Below the pieces are notes generated by a model, which did no database searches, was not told the origin of the DNA, and saw only the letters and a program-made list of their open reading frames with translations. A stretch of 43,517 nucleotides of DNA from Lacticaseibacillus hulanensis (GTDB lineage Bacteria; Bacillota; Bacilli; Lactobacillales; Lactobacillaceae): contig NZ_RRYD01000026.1 of the NCBI RefSeq assembly GCF_004010095.1, positions 1-43,517 of the forward strand, read 5' to 3'. Positions 16,954 to 24,578 of the stretch are shown here, piece after piece. The position numbers and the translations under genes are program-made. How positions within the stretch are numbered: the stretch's first letter is position 1; every line of letters starts with the position of its first letter.

Positions 16954-18399
16954 CTACTTTCGTTGCTTCGCCTTATCGCTTAGTGCGGAGTGGCGCACCC
17001 CATACGTGAGGTAAACGATGATGCCAATCACGAACCAAATCCCAGAGTAGACCTTGGCCTGAATATCAAGGCCCATGAACACCGCAAGTGCACCGAGAAA
17101 GCCGAGCGCCGGCATGACCGGGTACAGAGGCATCTTAAAAGACGGATTCGCGATGTCCTTGCCCTCGCGCGGCCGCAGTCGGTAGATACCAAGGGCCACA
17201 AACATAAAGGCAATCAAAGTTCCCGCAGAGATCAGCTGGGCGAGGAAGGCGAACGGGAAGAACGCCCCAATCACAATCCCCACGATGGTGAGCGTGAGCA
17301 GTGCATTGTTCGGCAGTCCGTCCTTACTCAGCTTGCCGAGGTACTTCGGCAGCATACCGTCGCGGCCAAAACTGTAAAGCAGACGTGAACCGGCCATCAT
17401 CATTCCGATGAGCGCGGTGAACATCCCAATCACCGCCACGGCCTCAATCACAATCGCCGCGACCGGGTGCCCGGCGTGCGTGAGGGCCCAGCCAACTGGC
17501 GCCGCGTTGTTCGCGTACAGCTTGTAGTTGAACATCCCCACCAGCACCAGTGACACGGAAACAAAGAGAATCACGGCGATGATGAGCGAGCCGATAATCC
17601 CGCGCGGCATCGTCTTTTCTGGATCCTTGGCTTCCGCTGAATTGGCAGCGATTGAGTCAAAGCCGATGTAGGCCAGGAAAATCATGGAGACACCGGCGTA
17701 AATGCCCTGCCAGCCCCCAAAGGCCGTGCCGTCGGGATTCAGGTGGAACTTCGGAATGAACGGGGTCAGGTTTTCAATGTGGACCGCCGTTAACCCAATA
17801 GCGATGAACGCCAGGATGGCCACAACCTTGAGCACAACCAGGATGTTTTCCACCCGGGCCGCGTTTGACAACCCGCGCGCCAGCAGCATGGCCACCAGAA
17901 CCATCACCACGACGGCAATAATATCAACGATTCCACCATTAGTCCCGAACGGGTTGGCCAGGGCGTTTGGCATCGACAAGTGAAAGGTTTCAAGCAATCC
18001 GCGGAAGTTGGCAGACAGCCCCGATGCGACGAAGGCCACCGCGATGAAGTATTCCGCGAGCAGCGCCCAGCCGGCAATCCAGCCGAACACTTCGCCGAAA
18101 ACCACGTTAATCCAGGAATAAGCGGAGCCCGCAAACGGCATTGCCGCCGCCATTTCGGCATACGCAAACGCGACAAGACCGGCAACAATTGCGGCAACTA
18201 AGCACGAGAGCGCCACGGCCGGGCCCGCGTGCGTGGCCGCCACCACACCTGGCAGCGTAAAAATCGTGGTCGAGACAATGGTCCCCACCCCGAGGGCCAG
18301 AAAGTCTTTCACCGTCAGTACCCGCGGTAAATGAGAATCCTTGTCCTCATAGACACTCGGGTCTTCTTTTCTAATTAATCGTTGCCAAAAAGCGCGCAT
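16954..18399 (-). CDS. APC-superfamily amino acid permease (YfnA/CAT-like)
   Basis: A 481-residue secondary transporter with 12-13 hydrophobic helices. The first helix region LGVGTIVSTTIFTLPGVVAATHAGPAV carries the unwound Gly-rich segment that binds the substrate alpha-amino group in APC permeases, and SAYSWINVVFGEVFGWIAGW is the conserved helix 3 block. The soluble N terminus (KEDPSVYEDKDSHLPRVLT) resembles YfnA and cationic amino acid transporters, so a broad or cationic substrate is likely but unproven. The ATG at 18399 has GGAGG six bases upstream. Single gene; no metabolic partner nearby to reveal the substrate. Confidence 0.85.
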   Translation of the reverse strand: MRAFWQRLIRKEDPSVYEDKDSHLPRVLTVKDFLALGVGTIVSTTIFTLPGVVAATHAGPAVALSCLVAAIVAGLVAFAYAEMAAAMPFAGSAYSWINVVFGEVFGWIAGWALLAEYFIAVAFVASGLSANFRGLLETFHLSMPNALANPFGTNGGIVDIIAVVVMVLVAMLLARGLSNAARVENILVVLKVVAILAFIAIGLTAVHIENLTPFIPKFHLNPDGTAFGGWQGIYAGVSMIFLAYIGFDSIAANSAEAKDPEKTMPRGIIGSLIIAVILFVSVSLVLVGMFNYKLYANNAAPVGWALTHAGHPVAAIVIEAVAVIGMFTALIGMMMAGSRLLYSFGRDGMLPKYLGKLSKDGLPNNALLTLTIVGIVIGAFFPFAFLAQLISAGTLIAFMFVALGIYRLRPREGKDIANPSFKMPLYPVMPALGFLGALAVFMGLDIQAKVYSGIWFVIGIIVYLTYGVRHSALSDKAKQRK

Positions 18400-18486
18400 G
18401 CTAGCCTCCTAGTGAATTGAATGGTCCGTCAAAGCCGTTACCGCAAAGGGTGATTGAGCGGTTAGATGTGAATTTGCATGTTTAAC

Positions 18487-18495
18487 ATTGTAGCA
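18487..18495 (-). promoter_or_regulatory. Candidate extended -10 of the amino acid permease gene
   Basis: TGCTACAAT on the minus strand is a near-perfect extended -10, about 90 bases before the start codon. The leader between them shows no T-box or other riboswitch that I recognise. Confidence 0.5.
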
Positions 18496-18607
18496 TTATT
18501 TGTGAACCACGAAAACACAATTACGTCACACTGAGGCATTAATTTGTATTTCTAAGCACACCGTTGCGCCTTTAATGTGGCAAATTAAGCGGTTGCGGCA
18601 AAATACA

Positions 18608-18648
18608 CAAAAAAACCGCACCACCTCGACGAGCGAGACGGTGCGGTT
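18608..18648 (-). terminator. Terminator of the cold-shock gene
   Basis: A nine-bp stem (AACCGCACC with GGTGCGGTT, 18614-18622 and 18640-18648) followed by a T run on the minus strand. Confidence 0.88.
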
Positions 18649-18665
18649 CACGCGGTTATTGCAGA

Positions 18666-18866
18666 TTAGTCTTTGTTGACGTTAACTGCCTGAGGGCCGC
18701 GGTCGCTTTGTTCAACTTCGAAAGTTACAGCCTGACCTTCTTCAAGGGTCTTGTAGCCGTCACCCTGAATTGCGGAGAAGTGTACGAATACATCGCCGCC
18801 GTCCTGACGAGTGATGAAGCCGTAACCTTTTTCTGCGTTGAACCATTTAACTGTGCCGTGTTCCAT
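18666..18866 (-). CDS. Cold-shock protein, CspA family
   Basis: A 66-residue single cold-shock domain. RNP1 is KGYGFITRQ and RNP2 is VFVHFSAI, the nucleic-acid-binding strands of the OB fold; the length is that of CspA/CspB proteins. It binds single-stranded RNA as a chaperone. The start at 18866 has AAGGAGG ten bases upstream. The leader of about 105 bases is typical of csp genes, which are often controlled by leader folding and mRNA stability. Confidence 0.96.
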   Translation of the reverse strand: MEHGTVKWFNAEKGYGFITRQDGGDVFVHFSAIQGDGYKTLEEGQAVTFEVEQSDRGPQAVNVNKD

Positions 18867-18979
18867 TATAGAAATTCCTCCTTGCGCATCAAGCGCGAAC
18901 TAATATGCATTTCTTGTTTGGTGCAGATGGAAGAAAGTCTTAGAACCTCGAACCCTGACCATTCAAAAAGTACACCATT

Positions 18980-19008
18980 ATCTTAACACGCTCTTTTAAC
19001 CCGTGCAA
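18980..19008 (-). promoter_or_regulatory. Promoter of the cold-shock gene
   Basis: TTGCAC (19003-19008) and TAAGAT (18980-18985) on the minus strand, 17 bases apart, leaving a leader of about 105 bases. Confidence 0.7.
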
Positions 19009-19097
19009 GTGAGCACAAAGCGCAAATCTGAATTGTTTTTGGCGATGGCAAATATTCTTATTCTTATATTTATTGCTGCACGCATTTCTGCAAACGC

Positions 19098-19703
19098 TTA
19101 GTCGCGCCGGAAGCGAATCAACGCCTGGCCAAGGAGCGGCGTAACGATGCCCCCAGCGATAGCCTCGGCGATTGCGTTCACCCCGAGCATGGCCATCATC
19201 ACCCAGCCCAGGTTGGCACTACTTGCGCCGTTACCAACCAGGGTCGCCGCCTTGCTTGCGTAAAATAGCCACGTGAATGCAATCACAAGGGCAGTGTTCG
19301 TGAGCGCCCCGGCAATGCCGGAGAAGATCATTTTAATTGTGCCCACGGAGCCGGTTTTCTGGCTGGACTTAATCTGGTTGAAAATGAGCCCGGCCACAAC
19401 CCCGGTCATCACCCGCGGCACAATGGCGATAATTGGGTTCCGGAACAGCAACAGGGACAGCGGGTCAGCCGGCGTGGTGTAGGCCACAATCATGCTGGTA
19501 ATTCCCCAGATCAGACCCAGCTCCGCCCCGCCGGAAGTACCGAGCATCACGGCGCCAATAATGACGGTCAGGTGAATCGTTGTGATGGACACGGCGCCCA
19601 GGCTGATGTACCCAATCATGGGAACAAACGACTGGACGATGATTAAGGCGGTGAGCAGGCCAATAATACTGATGCGGTAAGCTTTACTACGAGAACGATT
19701 CAC
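19098..19703 (-). CDS. ECF transporter S component
   Basis: A 201-residue, six-helix substrate-binding (S) component of an energy-coupling factor vitamin importer. Recognisable features are the first helix (LLTALIIVQSFVPMIGYI), the ITTIHLTVIIGAVMLG block and FRNPIIAIVPRVMTGVVAG, which are conserved in the ECF_trnsprt family (PanT, PdxU, FolT and relatives). The substrate cannot be assigned; pantothenate or a B6 form are possible. It must borrow the shared EcfA/A'/T module encoded elsewhere. The start is a GTG at 19703 with AAGGAGAG six bases upstream. Single gene with an operator-like palindrome next to its promoter. Confidence 0.85.
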   Translation of the reverse strand: MNRSRSKAYRISIIGLLTALIIVQSFVPMIGYISLGAVSITTIHLTVIIGAVMLGTSGGAELGLIWGITSMIVAYTTPADPLSLLLFRNPIIAIVPRVMTGVVAGLIFNQIKSSQKTGSVGTIKMIFSGIAGALTNTALVIAFTWLFYASKAATLVGNGASSANLGWVMMAMLGVNAIAEAIAGGIVTPLLGQALIRFRRD

Positions 19704-19723
19704 GATTAACTCTCCTTTGAGTG

Positions 19724-19747
19724 CCGGTAATGATGTAAAATTACCGG
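19724..19747. promoter_or_regulatory. Operator-like palindrome CCGGTAAT-N8-ATTACCGG
   Basis: A perfect 8-8-8 inverted repeat lies between the -10 box and the ribosome binding site of the ECF gene, over the expected transcription start. It may bind a repressor or form a leader hairpin. Confidence 0.55.
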
Positions 19748-19778
19748 ATTTTAGTTAAATGAATTTTGAAAATTTCAA
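19748..19778 (-). promoter_or_regulatory. Candidate promoter of the ECF S-component gene
   Basis: TTGAAA (19773-19778) and TAAAAT (19748-19753) on the minus strand, 19 bases apart, abutting the palindrome. Confidence 0.4.
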
Positions 19779-19982
19779 CATTTAGCAATGAGTAAATACT
19801 AACAATCACACCCACGCTTAGCCATGGTTTGCCTCAACACAAATATTAAGAAAATATTAAGGCCGACAACGAGTCTTCTCGGGCCGCCACGCTACTTCGG
19901 GGTTAACGTGGCGCATCGGCGCTGGCCCCCACTTTGCCAGTCAGTCATGGCGGTGCAGCTTGCTGACGTAAGGGCCAAGCAC
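19779..19982. other. Gene-free stretch between ECF gene and tRNA-Leu
   Basis: No supported ORF. A local fold GCCACG/CGTGGC near 19890-19913 is the only structure noted. Confidence 0.4.
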
Positions 19983-20031
19983 AAAAAAATACGTCCAGCC
20001 AGAAGCGATTAACTTCTGCCTGGACGTATTT
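19983..20031 (-). terminator. Terminator of the tRNA-Leu gene
   Basis: A stem of about 18 bp with one bulge (AATACGTCCAG... with ...CTGGACGTATT) followed by T7 on the minus strand, five bases after the tRNA 3' end. Confidence 0.9.
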
Positions 20032-20035
20032 ACGC

Positions 20036-20121
20036 TGCGGGTGAAAGGACTTGAACCTTCACGGCCGTAATTGGCCACAAGATCCTTAATCTTGCGCGTC
20101 TACCAGTTCCGCCACACCCGC
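20036..20121 (-). tRNA. tRNA-Leu (anticodon AAG)
   Basis: An 86-base class II tRNA. Acceptor arms GCGGGTG/CACCCGC close exactly; the D-arm has GGTAGACGC; the anticodon stem is CAAGA/TCTTG with loop TTAAGGA, giving anticodon AAG; a long variable arm (TGGCC...GGCC-type) follows; the T-arm has GGTTCAAGTCC. CCA is not encoded. It reads CUU and, if A34 becomes inosine, also CUC and CUA. Single tRNA gene with its own terminator. Confidence 0.96.
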
Positions 20122-20198
20122 ATTGCTGGTAGTGTTCCGCTTGGGAACAAAAACTAGTATACGGTGTGGCGGAATTAATGTCAATAAATTTACGTGAA

Positions 20199-20696
20199 TC
20201 ATCGCACATTTTCGACCAGCCCGCGCTGTTTTAACTCAGCCAGTGTGCCGGAGCCCACCTCCTGCAGCTTTCCGTGACACCGGCTGCAGACGTACCGCTT
20301 GGTGTTCAGGTGGCGTTTGCGCGGGTACAGCGTTGCACAGGAGCGGCACTGGTAGATGACATACCGGGTCGCCTCTGCGACTCTGGGCGTTGGTGCGTAC
20401 CGCGTGCCCCCGACCTGCCGGAGCAGCGCCTTAAAGTCCGCATCCCGGTGCTGGTAGCCGCGATGCTGCCGGTAGAGGTGGTAATGCGTCAATTCGTGTT
20501 TGATAATTTGGTTTTGCGTCGCCTCATCATACTGTGCAAACAACTTCGAGCTGAAGTCCAGGTTTTGGGTCGCCGGCAAAAAGCGCCCCGCCGCTCGCCG
20601 CAAACGGCCATTGAAGCTGGCTACATTCACAAACGGGCGGCCGAAATACTTCATGCTAATCGTCTCCACCCGTGCCTGCAATTCCTGATTCGTCAC
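20199..20696 (-). CDS. SprT-like metal-dependent protein (YdcK family)
   Basis: A 165-residue SprT-family protein. The zinc-peptidase motif HELTHYHLY is near residues 67-75 and a C-terminal zinc ribbon has CRSC and CSRC pairs (about 117-120 and 137-140). Eukaryotic relatives (Spartan) digest DNA-protein crosslinks; the role in bacteria is not established. The GTG at 20696 is chosen because AGGGGG lies 11 bases before it, while the GTG at 20708 overlaps that site. Single gene. Confidence 0.88.
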   Translation of the reverse strand: MTNQELQARVETISMKYFGRPFVNVASFNGRLRRAAGRFLPATQNLDFSSKLFAQYDEATQNQIIKHELTHYHLYRQHRGYQHRDADFKALLRQVGGTRYAPTPRVAEATRYVIYQCRSCATLYPRKRHLNTKRYVCSRCHGKLQEVGSGTLAELKQRGLVENVR

Positions 20697-20820
20697 AGTC
20701 GCATTCACCCCCTAATGAGAAAATCATGTTGATGAGTGTACAGCAATTAGGCCTGAAAATAAAGCGCGGTCGCAAAACCGAAGTGGCTGCAACCAGATCA
20801 GGGTTTTTACCGGCGCCACT

Positions 20821-20862
20821 AAAAAATCCCAGTGCACGGCACATTTGCCGCACTGGGATTTT
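20821..20862 (-). terminator. Terminator of the TrpXYZ-type operon
   Basis: A 13-bp perfect stem (20823-20835 with 20850-20862) with inner GGCA/TGCC pairs and a T6 run on the minus strand. Confidence 0.88.
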
Positions 20863-20927
20863 CGCAGGTTCAAATTGGAATAACGCCTGGCAAATGTCGG
20901 CAAGCCGCGCCGTCACTGCCTAGCCTG

Positions 20928-21686
20928 CTAGCCGAAGTACTGCAGCAGTGCCGCCTTGTCCAGACCCGCCTTTTCTTCCTTACTGTAGTCGGCCACGATA
21001 TGACCGGCGTCAACCACGAGGAGACGGTTCCCGTACTTCAGGGCATCGTCCATCTGGTGGGTAATCATCAGGCACGTCAGGTGGTCCTCAGCAACGATTT
21101 TGTCGGTCAGGGCCATGATTGCCTCACTGGTGTGGGGGTCAAGGGCGGCCGTGTGTTCATCGAGCAATAGCAAATCAGGCTCGTTGATGGTTGCCATGAG
21201 CAGGCTGAGCGCCTGTCGCTGACCACCAGAGAGTTCTTCGGTTGGCTTGTCGAGCGCCTTATCCAGGCCGTTCGGAGTGCGCTTGGTCAGCGCCAGGAAC
21301 TGGTCCATCTTCTGGTGCAAAGCACGCGACCGCAGACCCAGGTGCTGGCCGCGGTGGCTGGCAAGGGCCAAGTTCTCAGCCACGGTCATCCGTGGTGCCG
21401 TCCCCATCTTGGGGTCCTGGAAGACACGGGCGATGTGCTTAGCCCGCTTCTCCGGGGTATCCTTGTCGACGCGCTTGCCGCCCATGGTGATTGTGCCCGC
21501 ACTAATCTGCAGGTCCCCCCCAATGGCGTTAAACAGCGTCGACTTGCCGGCCCCGTTCGTCCCGATGACCGTGATGAAGTCGCCCTTGTGGATTTCAAGG
21601 TTGATGTCATCCAGCAGCGTTTTTACATCGGTGCCCGCGACCACGTTAACCGTGACGTTCTTAAGTTCTACTTGGGTTTCAGTCAT
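20928..21686 (-). CDS. ABC transporter ATP-binding protein (TrpZ-like)
   Basis: A 252-residue ABC ATPase. Walker A is GTNGAGKST (42-50), the signature is LSGGQRQ, Walker B is LLLLDEHTAALD and the switch His is in ITHQMDDA. It resembles the ATPases that pair with LivH-like permeases for amino acids, here with a TrpX/TrpY-like pair. The ATG at 21686 overlaps the permease gene by eight bases, and GGGGTGA lies six bases upstream, pointing to translational coupling. Last gene of the operon. Confidence 0.92.
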   Translation of the reverse strand: MTETQVELKNVTVNVVAGTDVKTLLDDINLEIHKGDFITVIGTNGAGKSTLFNAIGGDLQISAGTITMGGKRVDKDTPEKRAKHIARVFQDPKMGTAPRMTVAENLALASHRGQHLGLRSRALHQKMDQFLALTKRTPNGLDKALDKPTEELSGGQRQALSLLMATINEPDLLLLDEHTAALDPHTSEAIMALTDKIVAEDHLTCLMITHQMDDALKYGNRLLVVDAGHIVADYSKEEKAGLDKAALLQYFG

Positions 21687-22578
21687 TAGTTTTCACCCCG
21701 TTCCGCAAAATTTTGCGCAGCCGCAACCGCTCGTCAATCTGTGGCACGATGATTGCAATCGCCAGAACAATCGCCGAAATCAGCTTCAGGTCATCGGCGT
21801 TGAACCCAAGCTTGAGCACAATCAGGATGACGAAGCGGTAGACGATACTGCCCAGAACGACGGCAATTAGGCGCTGGCTTAGAGTCAGGTTACCAAACAT
21901 CACTTCACCGATGATGATGGCGGCCAGACCAATGACGATGACCCCGGTCCCCATGGAGACGTCGGCGTAACCATCGTTTTGCGCAACCAGGCCACCAGCC
22001 AGACCAATCAGCCCGTTACCAACAACAAGCCCCAGAATCTGCATGTTGTCCGGGTTAATCCCGAGGCTGCGCGCCATGGTGCGGTTATCCCCAGCGGCGA
22101 TGAACCCCTGGCCGAGTTCCGTATTCAGGAACAAGACGAGCAGGATAATCACCACGGTAATCACGATGAGGCCAACGACCACGCTTCCGACGTATGGGGG
22201 CAGGTCAGCCAGAATCTTCGCGGAAAACAAGTTGGGCTGATTCAGCAAGGACAGGTTCGCCTTCCCCATGACGCGCAGGTTGATTGAGTAGAGCGCGGTC
22301 ATCGTCAAAATCCCGGCGATGAGCAGCGGCATGTGCCCCTTAGTTGCGAGCAGGCCGGTCACGAGCCCCGCGAGCATCCCCGCGACCATCGCAAACAGTG
22401 TTGCAACTAGTGGCGAGACGCCGTGGGTGATGGCGGAAACCGCGACAGCCGCCCCGAATGGGAACGTGCCTTCAACGGTCATATCTGGAAAATCAAGAAT
22501 GCGGAATGTCAGGAAGAGCCCGATACCGAGTACCCCGAATAAGAGGCCCTGACCAATTGCTGAAACCCATAAATCCAT
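21679..22578 (-). CDS. ABC transporter permease (TrpY-like)
   Basis: A 299-residue LivH-type permease with about eight to nine helices; the block DNRTMARSLGINPDNMQILGLVVGNGLIGLAGGLVAQ contains the cytoplasmic coupling motif of this family (EAA-like). Its start codon overlaps the stop of the binding-protein gene by one base (TAATG), so translation is coupled. With the binding protein and ATPase it forms one importer; tryptophan is the likely substrate because of the Trp-codon leader upstream. Confidence 0.9.
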   Translation of the reverse strand: MDLWVSAIGQGLLFGVLGIGLFLTFRILDFPDMTVEGTFPFGAAVAVSAITHGVSPLVATLFAMVAGMLAGLVTGLLATKGHMPLLIAGILTMTALYSINLRVMGKANLSLLNQPNLFSAKILADLPPYVGSVVVGLIVITVVIILLVLFLNTELGQGFIAAGDNRTMARSLGINPDNMQILGLVVGNGLIGLAGGLVAQNDGYADVSMGTGVIVIGLAAIIIGEVMFGNLTLSQRLIAVVLGSIVYRFVILIVLKLGFNADDLKLISAIVLAIAIIVPQIDERLRLRKILRNGVKTND

Positions 22579-23588
22579 TACTTAAATACCTCCCCGGACT
22601 TTTCTGCCTTTTTCGTCAGGCTTGCCGGAATTTTAATACCAAGTTCACCTGCAACCTTCTCGTTGATCACGAGGTCCCCTTCAGTCATGAACTTAACAGG
22701 TGTGGTTGCGGGCTTGCTCTTACCATCAAGAATCTTTGCTACCATCTTACCAGTTTCAACCCCAAGCTTGTACTGGTTCAGGCCAACGGTTGCCATCCCG
22801 CCATCCTTAACCATGGTGTCCACGGTTGGGAAGACTGGAATCTTCTTGCTGTTCGTTGCCTTAACCAGCGTCTGCATTGCCCCGGCAATCGTGTTGTCGG
22901 TTGGCACGAAGACGGCGTCAACGGCGGTTGCCATCTGGCCGGCAACCTGGTTCAGGTCGTTCGTGGAACTGATGGAGTACTTCTTCAGCGTGAAGTTGTA
23001 CTTAGCAACCAGGCCGGACAGAATCTTAACCTGTGCCTGTGATGAAGCATCGGAGCTGGTGTAAATCACGCCCAGCGTCTTAGCCTTGGGCATAATCTGA
23101 CGAATTAACTTGAGCTGTGCTTCGATTGGCGCCTGGTCGGAAACACCGGTGATGTTGCCACCAGGTTTTTCGTTGCTCTTAACCAGCTTTGCGGAAACCG
23201 GGTCGGTGATGGCACCCATGACGATTGGAATCTTGGTCGTTGCGTTGGCCAAAGCCTGCGCGGATGGTGTTGCAATCCCAACGGCCGCATCAACGTTCTC
23301 GTTCACGAACTTCTCGGACATGGACTTCAGGTTGCTCTGGTCGTTTTGGGCGTTCTGGAAGTCAATCTTGACGTTCTTACCCACGGTGTAGCCATTTTCC
23401 TTCAAGCCGGCGTTAATCCCCTTGTGGATGGCGTCCAGCGCGGGGTGGCTCATGAGCTGGAGAATCCCAACGGTGGGGATGTCCTTTTTCTTGGGGGTAG
23501 CGTCTTTCTTATTGTTGTTCATGGTGAACCCAATCCCAACGGCAACAACGGCGACCAGCGCCACGATGAATGCAATCATTTTCTTCAT
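22578..23588 (-). CDS. ABC transporter substrate-binding protein (TrpX-like)
   Basis: A 336-residue ABC_sub_bind family protein (IPTVGILQLMSHPALDAIHKGINAGL..., with TPSAQALANAT and PVSAKLV), the group that includes streptococcal TrpX. Residues 5-22 form a hydrophobic anchor but no lipobox cysteine is present, so it is probably held by an uncleaved signal anchor instead of a lipid. The substrate is inferred as tryptophan from the leader peptide with two Trp codons. The ATG at 23588 has GGAGA seven to eight bases upstream. First structural gene of a three-gene operon with tight overlaps. Confidence 0.9.
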   Translation of the reverse strand: MKKMIAFIVALVAVVAVGIGFTMNNNKKDATPKKKDIPTVGILQLMSHPALDAIHKGINAGLKENGYTVGKNVKIDFQNAQNDQSNLKSMSEKFVNENVDAAVGIATPSAQALANATTKIPIVMGAITDPVSAKLVKSNEKPGGNITGVSDQAPIEAQLKLIRQIMPKAKTLGVIYTSSDASSQAQVKILSGLVAKYNFTLKKYSISSTNDLNQVAGQMATAVDAVFVPTDNTIAGAMQTLVKATNSKKIPVFPTVDTMVKDGGMATVGLNQYKLGVETGKMVAKILDGKSKPATTPVKFMTEGDLVINEKVAGELGIKIPASLTKKAEKSGEVFK

Positions 23589-23656
23589 GATAATTTCTCC
23601 TTCAAATACTTGATGAACCAGCTAACATGCCGGCTTCAGTGCAGTTTTAGCTAAAC

Positions 23657-23692
23657 AAAAAGGGACCCACGCAAGTTCACCTGCGGAGTCCC
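23657..23692 (-). terminator. Attenuator terminator in the trp transporter leader
   Basis: On the minus strand GGGAC and CGCA on the 5' side pair with TGCG and GTCCC on the 3' side, followed by TTTTTG. It lies before the first structural gene, so it must be conditional. Its 5' arm holds CCGCA, which can alternatively pair with TGCGG of the preceding hairpin. Confidence 0.8.
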
Positions 23693-23702
23693 ATTCTGGT
23701 TC

Positions 23703-23740
23703 ACCGCATAAGCCAATCCTAGATGGAATGCCTATGCGGT
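23703..23740 (-). promoter_or_regulatory. Leader hairpin preceding the attenuator
   Basis: ACCGCATA (minus strand, 23733-23740) pairs with TATGCGGT (23703-23710), extended by GC and GGTT/AACC pairs. Its 3' arm can instead pair with the 5' arm of the terminator, the arrangement expected for an antiterminator switch. Confidence 0.6.
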
Positions 23741-23801
23741 AGTTCAAAGAAACCAACATAGACACAACCTGCGCGTCCGGCAGATTGCGTCCGCAACCTA
23801 C

Positions 23802-23852
23802 CTAAAGTTGGCTTTGCCACCACCCGTTAACATTAAACATAAGTGTTTGCAT
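23802..23852 (-). CDS. Trp-rich leader peptide (16 residues)
   Basis: A short frame MQTLMFNVNGWWQSQL ending in TAG. A strong GGGAGG lies eight bases before the ATG, better than most genes in the window. Codons 11 and 12 are both TGG (23817-23822). It sits about 20 bases after the promoter and 110 bases before an intrinsic terminator that precedes the TrpX-like gene. This is the layout of an amino-acid leader peptide that stalls ribosomes when charged tRNA-Trp is scarce. Too short for standard gene callers. Confidence 0.8.
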   Translation of the reverse strand: MQTLMFNVNGWWQSQL

Positions 23853-23881
23853 GTTGATTTCCTCCCGTAATTGATGGTGTA

Positions 23882-23911
23882 AGTGTACAATGTGAAAATT
23901 AGGTTTGTCAA
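23882..23911 (-). promoter_or_regulatory. Promoter of the trp transporter operon
   Basis: A consensus TTGACA (23906-23911) and TACACT (23882-23887) on the minus strand, 18 bases apart. The transcript would start near 23875 and carry a leader of about 285 bases. Confidence 0.85.
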
Positions 23912-23952
23912 CCGTAAATTTAATTACGCTTACAAACAACTCTCACCAGGCT

Positions 23953-24507
23953 CTACATTTGGGCGTAGATGGCCCGCTGGCCCCCGATGTACTTGGGCCG
24001 CGAGCGCAGCGCCGTCACGTGGGCACCGCCCAATTCTTTCTTGCTTGGGCGCACTGGGACCTGGACAAACTTGACGTGCATTCCGATGCTGGTGTCACCA
24101 ATATCAAGGCCCGCCTGCGCCACAATGTGTTCGACCTCCACGGGATCCGCGAAGTACTTGAAGGCGGCCATTGAACACGATCCGCCCGCGTGCAGGCCTG
24201 GAATTACGTTCACAATCTCCCAGCCCTTGGCAATCGCCACGGACCGTTCAACCGCACACGCACGGTTGATGTGTTCACAGCCCTGAACCGCCAAGTTGAT
24301 TCCGCGCGGCTCCAGCACGTCCAGAATCGCGTTGACAATCCACTCGCCCACCTCGGGACTTGAAGCCTTGCCAATCTGGCCGCCAACCACCTCGCTGGTC
24401 GTGCACCCGAGCACAAACGTGTCCCCCGGCTGCAAATGTGCCGCCGCGAGCACTTCCAAAACCGTGGCCTTAACCTGAGTTTGCACCTGCTCCTGACTAA
24501 TTGTCAT
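23953..24507 (-). CDS. UPF0340/TIGR01440 family protein (YwlG-like)
   Basis: A 184-residue protein of the TIGR01440 (YwlG) family, recognised from [26 protein letters not shown], the cysteine motif [14 protein letters not shown] and the C-terminal [10 protein letters not shown]. Function unknown. Of two adjacent ATGs the second (24507) has AGGAGG at seven bases. It ends about 40 bases before the trp-operon promoter. In other Firmicutes it sits near glyA and upp; here it is elsewhere. Confidence 0.85.
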   Translation of the reverse strand: MTISQEQVQTQVKATVLEVLAAAHLQPGDTFVLGCTTSEVVGGQIGKASSPEVGEWIVNAILDVLEPRGINLAVQGCEHINRACAVERSVAIAKGWEIVNVIPGLHAGGSCSMAAFKYFADPVEVEHIVAQAGLDIGDTSIGMHVKFVQVPVRPSKKELGGAHVTALRSRPKYIGGQRAIYAQM

Positions 24508-24578
24508 CATTACGCCTCCTGAATTATTTGCGTCCAGCATAACACCAATCACGCATCCCGTTAATGCTTACGCGCAAG

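Noticed and set aside
23589-23880. T-box riboswitch upstream of the TrpX-like gene
   Set aside because: The leader contains GGGTGGTGG, but this is the Gly-Trp-Trp codons of the leader peptide; no T-box core, no stem I pattern and no pairing with the terminator arm were found.
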